64,000 nucleotides of DNA, taken from NCBI RefSeq assembly GCF_011742165.1, contig NZ_JAAQTO010000030.1, forward strand, positions 1 through 64,000, given 5' to 3'. Each line of letters opens with the position of its first letter. Within the stretch, counting starts at the first letter, position 1. Made by a program: the position numbers and the translations under genes. This DNA comes from Billgrantia bachuensis (GTDB lineage: Bacteria; Pseudomonadota; Gammaproteobacteria; Pseudomonadales; Halomonadaceae). The notes under the pieces were generated by a model. It was not told the DNA's origin. It saw nothing but the letters and a program-made list of their open reading frames with translations, and made no database searches. Positions 59,632-64,000 of this stretch are shown in pieces.

Positions 59632-60087
59632 CTAAACCCCGCTTTCCTTAAAATAGCGTTCCCATTCGGCCATGCACTCGCTTGCAAGAGTGAAGCAGCA
59701 TTCCTCGCCACGTTCAGTGACTATTTTTGCTTCATCCAGGCTTTCTAGTGCGCCGCCGGGGTACGGGAAAATTGTTGTGGTCGACTTAAGCTGAAAAATC
59801 CCGAGTTCAGATTTACTTCTGGGCTTTTTCGTTAGCTTGCAATGCTTCAGTCTGTTGCATATGTCGGCGCAGATTCTTAGCGCTGGGCTGTTTTCTATGA
59901 ATTTTTCAATATTGCTAAGTGAAGAATACTCTGGGCTATATTTCACCCAGTCTTTAAGGTGATAGCAGATTTCAAAGAATGAAAATAATTCGAATTCAGT
60001 GTTTCCACCGTACTGCGGGTAAACCCCCTCGCGAATTGGACGGAGTTTATTGAATTGATATTGTAGGCGGGCTCGTTGATATTCCAA
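59632..60087 (-). CDS. Hypothetical protein, possibly HEPN-like (integron cassette)
   Basis: A 151-residue protein starting at a TTG (60087) with AGGAG 5 bases upstream; no in-frame ATG fits. The core stretch FFEICYHLKDWVKYS (near residue 35) and LRICADICNRLKHCKL (near 70) recalls a widespread helical family that resembles HEPN/AbiU-like proteins, but no RxxxxH motif of an active HEPN RNase is seen. It is clearly AT-richer than the chromosome and lies between attC-like sites a and b. Confidence 0.7.
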   Translation of the reverse strand: MEYQRARLQYQFNKLRPIREGVYPQYGGNTEFELFSFFEICYHLKDWVKYSPEYSSLSNIEKFIENSPALRICADICNRLKHCKLTKKPRSKSELGIFQLKSTTTIFPYPGGALESLDEAKIVTERGEECCFTLASECMAEWERYFKESGV

Positions 60088-60093
60088 AGCTTC

Positions 60094-60147
60094 TCCTGAC
60101 GCCTGAGTTAAGTCGCGCCGCGAAGCGGCGTGGACGAATTGTTAGGC
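60094..60147 (-). repeat. attC site a (aadA-type)
   Basis: On the minus strand this 54-bp site opens with R'' GCCTAAC followed by AATTCGT, has the centre CGCCGCTTCGCGGCG, and closes with TTAACTCAGGCGTCAGGA. It is very similar to the attC of aadA-type cassettes as I recall them. R' is GTCAGGA, one base off GTTRRRY. It is the clearest of the attC sites. Confidence 0.85.
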
Positions 60148-60177
60148 GCTCTCCCGACGATGCCACAGAACACGCTG

Positions 60178-60816
60178 TTACAGGCCATAGACCTGCTCCC
60201 AGTCCACGCGCTCGTCAAGAATGGCGTGGAAGTTCTCCATGGCGATAAAATCGTTCAGCACCGGCTCGCGGAACGACTTGATGTAGCGCACATAGCCGCC
60301 GCCGAGGGTGACGTTGTTCGGCATGCTGGTCTTGAAGACGGCGCTGCCGGAGAAGACCACCACTGAGTGGATGGCTTCCAACGGCACGTCTAGCATGGCT
60401 TCCAGAGCCTTCACATGCTTGTAGTTCTGGCGCAGCGGGTTCTGGAACTTGAAGGTCTTGCGGTAGATCTTCTGGGTCCACTGCGCCTGCTTCGCGCTGC
60501 CGAAGATCCAGCCTGTCATATGCTTGGTTTCGATGACGAAGATGCCGTAGCGGGAGACCAAGATGTGGTCGATCTGGGTGGTGCCATCGGGCGTGGGGAG
60601 CGTGACGTTGTGAACGCCCCGGTACTCATTCGCCGGCAGCCGCACCTTGGCGATTAGCTTGACGAAGGCCTCGCCGAACAGGCCCTTGAACCAGCGAGAC
60701 TTGAGGAGGCCGAGCGACAGAGCGACGAGGAGGAGCCACAACAGGGGGCGTATGGCTTCAAAGAAGATCGAGGTGTAGTGCAAGGCGCGTCTCGCTCTGG
60801 TCCGGCGCAGGGCCAT
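60178..60816 (-). CDS. NERD domain-containing protein (integron cassette)
   Basis: A 212-residue protein. One membrane segment at about 18-42 is followed by a NERD (nuclease-related) domain: GEAFVKLIAKVRLPANEYRG, DGTTQIDHILVSRYGIFVIE and TKHMTGWIFGS, which carry the acidic and E-x-K residues of the PD-(D/E)xK fold. NERD proteins are thought to act on DNA, but no activity is proven. The GC content is closer to the chromosome than that of the following cassettes. It is the gene nearest the possible attI end, so it would be the first cassette of the array. Confidence 0.85.
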   Translation of the reverse strand: MALRRTRARRALHYTSIFFEAIRPLLWLLLVALSLGLLKSRWFKGLFGEAFVKLIAKVRLPANEYRGVHNVTLPTPDGTTQIDHILVSRYGIFVIETKHMTGWIFGSAKQAQWTQKIYRKTFKFQNPLRQNYKHVKALEAMLDVPLEAIHSVVVFSGSAVFKTSMPNNVTLGGGYVRYIKSFREPVLNDFIAMENFHAILDERVDWEQVYGL

Positions 60817-60832
60817 TGGTTCAGCTCGCTTA

Positions 60833-60880
60833 GCCCAACGCTAACGCCATCTTGCGTGTAAATCTACGTAACGAGCCTGA
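60833..60880 (-). other. Possible attI or degenerate attC upstream of the first cassette
   Basis: GTTGGGC on the minus strand (60833-60839) fits the GTTRRRY insertion core and is preceded by GGCGTTAGC, but no matching R'' box is present upstream. It could be an attI end or a decayed attC. No integrase gene is visible next to it. Confidence 0.35.
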
Positions 60881-60919
60881 ATTTTGACCTTGGTCGCGTA
60901 GGTATGGGTGAAGGCTTAC

Positions 60920-60945
60920 GGCATGTAAGCCATAACTTACATGCC
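60920..60945. promoter_or_regulatory. Perfect 10-bp inverted repeat between NERD and acetyltransferase genes
   Basis: GGCATGTAAG and CTTACATGCC are perfectly complementary around CCATAA. The site lies 104-129 bp upstream of the NERD start on the minus strand and behind the acetyltransferase stop. It may be an operator or a hairpin; no T run follows on either strand. Confidence 0.35.
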
Positions 60946-60997
60946 TGACAGAAGCCGATATAGGGTGACATTTATACTGAGATTGGCGACCCGCCAG

Positions 60998-61456
60998 CTA
61001 GAGCCGCTTGCGAAAGAATACGCGGTTGAAACCCGCTTCACGCCTGCGACCGACCTCGACGTACCCTAGCTTTGGGTACATGGCCAAGTTCTCCGTCATG
61101 GCTTCATTCGTATAGAGCTCAACGGCCCCATAACCCGCTTCCCTGGCGGCACGCTCAACGTGTTCGATCAAGCGCCTCCCGATACCGCGGCCACTGTACG
61201 CCGGCAGCACTGCAACATTTTCCAGGAGAATGTGGTCGCCTGCCGGATAGAACACAACGAAGCCGGCGATCTTCGATACGCAGGCAGCAACATCGACGCT
61301 GCCTTGGCCTATCTGGCTTGCAAAGTCGGCATGCATCGGGGCAGGCTCTCTGCCAATGCGCATGACGTATTTGGCATAGGCCTCATGTGCACAGGACCGA
61401 ATATCGGCCAAGTCGGCCTCGACCGCGGGGCGAATATGGGCCACGAAGGTTTTCAC
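60998..61456 (-). CDS. GNAT family N-acetyltransferase
   Basis: A roughly 152-residue acetyltransferase. The acetyl-CoA motif is VAVLPAYSGRGIGRRLIEHV (near residue 80), and the C-terminal YPKLGYVEVGRR is typical. A GTG at 61456 with GGGAG upstream is the preferred start; TTG at 61483 would add 9 residues. The substrate is unknown. It follows a SAM-methyltransferase gene on the same strand. Confidence 0.82.
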   Translation of the reverse strand: MKTFVAHIRPAVEADLADIRSCAHEAYAKYVMRIGREPAPMHADFASQIGQGSVDVAACVSKIAGFVVFYPAGDHILLENVAVLPAYSGRGIGRRLIEHVERAAREAGYGAVELYTNEAMTENLAMYPKLGYVEVGRRREAGFNRVFFRKRL

Positions 61457-61552
61457 GGACGTGCTCCCGACTTTTGATGTCAACTCGTGGAAGTAGCGCT
61501 CGACGACCGCTTCGCCAGCAGCGAGATCTTCATCAAGATAGCACCGTCAAGG

Positions 61553-62173
61553 TCAAGCGCTCTTCCTGGCTACGATGAATACCGTCGCCTTTCCGGGCTG
61601 CCACTCCCGCTCGATGGAGAACCCCGCATCGTTCAGCTTATCGACCAGGGCCTGCTTGCCAAAGCGATTCACATAGGGAGCAAGCCCCAGCAGCTGCATG
61701 GGAGGGATCGCCATACGAAACAGGACGTTGATGTCGCCTACCAGAACGGTGCTGGAGACGAACACGCCGCCGGGTTTGAGCAGGCCGTGCACCCTGGCCA
61801 GCGTCGCCTCCAGGTCCTCGAGCAGGTGCAGGATATTGAGCCCCAGCACGGCATCGAAACTCGCCTCCGCCAGCTCTACCTCTTCCAAGGTACCTTGCCG
61901 GAAGGAGATATTCTCGACGCCGGCATCACGGGCCTTCTGCTCGGCGATCTCCAGCATCTTATCGGAGATATCGATGGCGACGATATGCTTGACGTGAGGC
62001 GCATGAATGATCGCCGTGCTCCCCGTGCCGCAACCGAACTCCAGCACGGCCGAATCGGGCCGAAAGTACTCCTGGGTGATGGCGAGCTTCTTTTCGTACG
62101 CGCTCACGTTGCGAATGGGGCTCTTGGCGTAGCGCGCAGCACTTTTGTTCCAGAACGCTCTGGCGTTTTTCAT
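61553..62173 (-). CDS. Class I SAM-dependent methyltransferase
   Basis: A 206-residue methyltransferase. Motif I is VLEFGCGTGSTAI (near residue 45), followed by IDISDKMLEIAEQKA and the motif II-like FDAVLGLNILHLLEDLE. The ATG at 62173 (MKNARAFWNKS) is chosen with GTGGA upstream; a GTG nine bases earlier is possible. The target is not identifiable. Confidence 0.85.
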   Translation of the reverse strand: MKNARAFWNKSAARYAKSPIRNVSAYEKKLAITQEYFRPDSAVLEFGCGTGSTAIIHAPHVKHIVAIDISDKMLEIAEQKARDAGVENISFRQGTLEEVELAEASFDAVLGLNILHLLEDLEATLARVHGLLKPGGVFVSSTVLVGDINVLFRMAIPPMQLLGLAPYVNRFGKQALVDKLNDAGFSIEREWQPGKATVFIVARKSA

Positions 62174-62221
62174 CGATTCCACTCTTAGTCAGCGAACCCG
62201 GTAAAAGGAGTGCATGGTCCA

Positions 62222-62503
62222 TCACTCGGCAACTTGCCCGGCATGATGCGCCGGGAAGTACTCTCGCCGGACCGGCCCGGGAAGCCCCAGTGCGCGCGCC
62301 GCCGGCAGAAGCGTTCCATCCACAAACCTGTCGAAGTCTTCTGCAGAGCGCCAAACATCCGCGATGCGCCAACCGCCGGCAACAGGGCCGCATGCGTGAT
62401 AGAGAATGCCCTCTGGCGCTCCTCTCGAGGAAAGACTGTCTCCGAGCGTCTCATACTGTACTTGGGTAACGCCGGGGAATTCGATTGTGGTAACGACTGG
62501 CAT
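62222..62503 (-). CDS. Small protein, possibly dimeric alpha-beta barrel (ABM/DUF family)
   Basis: A 93-residue protein, PVVTTIEFPGVTQVQYETLG at the N terminus and GGWRIADVWRSAEDFDRFVD in the middle. The pattern fits small antibiotic-biosynthesis-monooxygenase-like dimeric barrels that bind small ligands, but this is only a resemblance. The ATG is at 62503; it lies 48 bp ahead of the methyltransferase on the same strand. Confidence 0.65.
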   Translation of the reverse strand: MPVVTTIEFPGVTQVQYETLGDSLSSRGAPEGILYHACGPVAGGWRIADVWRSAEDFDRFVDGTLLPAARALGLPGPVRREYFPAHHAGQVAE

Positions 62504-62544
62504 GTGGTGCTCCGTAGACTTTTGCCTTCGATAGTTGAAAGTGC

Positions 62545-62643
62545 TTACGTGTGGTGTCTATTGGATCGGTAGCCGGTGAAGAGCAACACGATGAAGAGCA
62601 GAAATACCCAGCGCGGCGTGTTTCTTATTACCTCGATCAACAT
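62545..62643 (-). CDS. Very short membrane peptide, possible truncated gene
   Basis: A 32-codon ORF beginning MLIEVIRNTPRWVFLLFIVL with one hydrophobic helix, then TGYRSNRHHT and a stop. The start resembles N termini of small multi-helix membrane proteins (DUF6622-like), so it may be a truncated remnant. No clear Shine-Dalgarno was seen. Confidence 0.35.
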   Translation of the reverse strand: MLIEVIRNTPRWVFLLFIVLLFTGYRSNRHHT

Positions 62644-62923
62644 GGCTGATTCCCTGCCGTCGATTTCGCCTCAGCATAGCGAAGCGAGACCAACCCCTCC
62701 AGTCAGTGCTTACTAACCTGCCGTGAGCTACGGTAGCGCCGCTTGGCTCAGCCTCGGCACCCGAGAGGTCAGCGGAGCATCATGACCGCAGCCCCAACAG
62801 TAACCTGTCAGTATTACCAATCCGTGCTGCGGCTTCACAATTTGGTGGCAATAAACGGATAGTCGCTCCCTTGGCGAGGCCAGTATTTTCTTATTGTCAT
62901 TCATATACAGCCGAGGTGGCGCT

Positions 62924-63361
62924 ATGAAAATCAGCCAAGAAGAATCGCTTACCACTATGCAGATGCTCGAAAGGATGTTCCAGGTGGAGATGGCTTTTAT
63001 GCAATCGGAGTCAAAAGACGTTCGCCTATTAGCGGATGCTTTTCACCCCGATGTTGTCGTCCACGAGCCTACATCACTCCCGTACTCAGGCGACTGGATA
63101 GGCTTGGAAGGTATCGCCGGGTTGATGCAGCAAATGAACAGAGCATTCAGCAAGGTGGCAGTGGAGGATCTGAGTTGTGCTGGTTCCCCAGCCAAGCTGT
63201 ACGTGTCAAGCACCTTGCATCTGACAGCCCGAGCAAGCGGAATTTCAATCACTCAGCCATTTTCACAAATATTGAGGTTTGAGAACGGATTACTGATTGA
63301 AGGTACGCCCTTCTATTTCGATACAGCGGAAATCGACGCTATTTTGAATCACCCTACCTGA
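62924..63361 (+). CDS. SnoaL-like (nuclear transport factor 2 fold) protein
   Basis: A 145-residue protein resembling SnoaL/NTF2-like polyketide-cyclase-fold proteins: ADAFHPDVVVHEPTSLPYSG, then GLEGIAGLMQQMNRAFSKVA and a late FENGLLIEGTPFYFD. The ATG at 62924 follows GAGGTG; a TTG further upstream is not preferred. Codon use is less GC-rich than the chromosome, suggesting acquisition. The function is unknown. Confidence 0.75.
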   Translation: MKISQEESLTTMQMLERMFQVEMAFMQSESKDVRLLADAFHPDVVVHEPTSLPYSGDWIGLEGIAGLMQQMNRAFSKVAVEDLSCAGSPAKLYVSSTLHLTARASGISITQPFSQILRFENGLLIEGTPFYFDTAEIDAILNHPT

Positions 63362-63384
63362 GGGTAGAGGGTAGAGGGTAGAGG
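63361..63384. repeat. Tandem GAGGGTA repeats
   Basis: The 7-base unit GAGGGTA (partly overlapping the SnoaL-like stop codon) is repeated three times with a partial fourth. It is followed by a GC-rich stretch with GGCGTGG/CCACGCC pairing (about 63409-63424) that could form a hairpin. A slippage-type repeat with no known role. Confidence 0.55.
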
Positions 63385-63506
63385 CTTGGCGCTCTGCGCG
63401 GAGGCCACGGCGTGGCCCCACGCCAGCGCGGCTGTACCCTTCTAAGGCCTCGCAAAAAAAGCTCAAGATTGGGATGGGCAAGCCGATAAACCTTATACTA
63501 GGCTAA

Positions 63507-63689
63507 ATGCAACTTAATGTTACCAAATGCACGATTAATGTATCTGATCGGCGACGACTCGGGCAGTGCCTAGTGGATGGAGAGGCGCTTTGGCGCCATG
63601 AAGCCCGCCGAGCAGACGAGATCAAAGCCGAGCGCAAGCGCGCTGTGGTGAACTGGAGAATCCTGGCGTTGATGCGCCAGTGGAGGTGA
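63507..63689 (+). CDS. Small hypothetical protein (accessory)
   Basis: A 60-residue basic protein (QLNVTKCTINVSDRRRLGQC, then ERKRAVVNWRILALMRQWR) with TATACT and GGCTAA shortly upstream. It ends 4 bp before the next gene and contains that gene's GGAGGTGA ribosome binding site, so the two look coupled. No family was recognised. Confidence 0.45.
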   Translation: MQLNVTKCTINVSDRRRLGQCLVDGEALWRHEARRADEIKAERKRAVVNWRILALMRQWR

Positions 63690-63693
63690 CGCC

Positions 63694-63900
63694 ATGAGCT
63701 GGACCCAACTCCCTGACAACTGGTGGTGCAACGAGTTCGGCGACCAGATCCACCGCTACGAGATCCTGGACGACGAAGACCGATGCCAGATCGAGTACCA
63801 CCTCCGCCAGGCAGGCGAGCGTCTGCCTTGGAGTGGCAAAACCCACACGCTGGCCGAAGCCCAGCGTCAGCTGGAGCACAACCGGACATTGATGGTCTGA
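63694..63900 (+). CDS. Small hypothetical protein (accessory)
   Basis: A 68-residue acidic, tryptophan-rich protein (SWTQLPDNWWCNEFGDQIHR, then LAEAQRQLEHNRTLMV) with a very good GGAGGTG site 7 bases before the ATG. It is coupled to the preceding small gene. Size and pairing recall phage or plasmid accessory genes; no match was recognised. Confidence 0.55.
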   Translation: MSWTQLPDNWWCNEFGDQIHRYEILDDEDRCQIEYHLRQAGERLPWSGKTHTLAEAQRQLEHNRTLMV

Positions 63901-64000
63901 GGGCCTTCATATTGGCGGCTCGCATGAAAGCGCCCAAGCAGTGCGCGCGAGCGAGCGCCAAGTCGACGCTGTTTCGTCGTACACTGAGCTCCCTCCAGTC

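Noticed and set aside
60840..64000. Integron integrase near the array
   Set aside because: No tyrosine-recombinase motifs were found in any frame; plus-strand frames here are short shadows of the acetyltransferase and methyltransferase genes.
1..64000. CRISPR arrays, tRNA or rRNA genes
   Set aside because: No regularly spaced repeats, cloverleaf-like tRNA sequences or rRNA stretches were noticed on either strand.

Overview
The window is high-GC chromosomal DNA from a gammaproteobacterium, most likely a Halomonas-type member of the Halomonadaceae. This placement is inferred from the gene mix (several TRAP transporters, uronate/gulonate enzymes with a low-efficiency-type mannonate dehydratase, an OapA-like M23 peptidase and a NasST-controlled nitrate cluster); no database search was possible. 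There are no rRNA, tRNA or CRISPR loci. Most of the window is stable core or metabolic DNA. The last ~7 kb (about 57.1-64.0 kb) is accessory.

Layout. 1-8.8 kb: a minus-strand hexuronate/aldonate operon with a GntR regulator, a complete DctPQM TRAP transporter, uxaC, an enolase-superfamily mannonate dehydratase, an RspB-like zinc dehydrogenase and the start of a second TRAP system that runs off the left edge. 8.9-11.5 kb: a DEAD-box RNA helicase and a YaiI-type protein. 11.5-18.8 kb: a LacI regulator divergent from a sugar/polyol operon (TIM-barrel isomerase, Gfo/Idh/MocA dehydrogenase, RbsABC-like ABC importer), with two LacI-type palindromes between them. 18.8-28.9 kb: glutathionyl-hydroquinone reductase, LysR regulator and pirin, then an M23 endopeptidase, an ABC exporter, a DUF1127 protein and two L,D-transpeptidases. 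29-30.5 kb: a NarK-type transporter behind a perfect FNR box. 30.6-36.4 kb: an AtuA-like two-protein unit with a TAXI-TRAP transporter and a divergent LysR. 36.4-41.1 kb: HDAC-family deacetylase, GFA protein, peroxiredoxin, a truncated response-regulator gene, an AI-2E-family permease and a Rho_N-repeat protein.

41.1-54.4 kb is a complete assimilatory nitrate/nitrite cluster: PP2C-Ser/Thr kinase fusion, NirC channel, CobA, NasA nitrate reductase, NasT and NasS, a NasB-like flavoprotein, NirB and NirD. Three separate leaders in it (nirC, nasA, nasB-nirBD) each combine a sigma-54-type promoter, NtrC-like sites, two small hairpins whose loops carry A at position 1 and G at position 4 (the ANTAR target signature), and an intrinsic terminator overlapping the second hairpin. 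The sequence therefore predicts that nitrogen limitation (NtrC/sigma-54) starts transcription and nitrate, through NasS-NasT antitermination, lets it continue.

54.6-57 kb holds a KefB/C-type antiporter flanked by two nearly identical terminator hairpins, and a VOC protein. From about 57.1 to 60.8 kb there is an array of small, mostly AT-rich minus-strand genes separated by attC-like sites, with no integrase in the window: an integron cassette cluster (CALIN-like). It contains a HEPN/RES gene interrupted at a poly-G tract, another frameshifted cassette, a GDCC-motif zinc-ribbon protein, two unknown proteins and a NERD-domain protein. The right end carries an acetyltransferase, a methyltransferase, a SnoaL-like protein and small uncharacterised genes.
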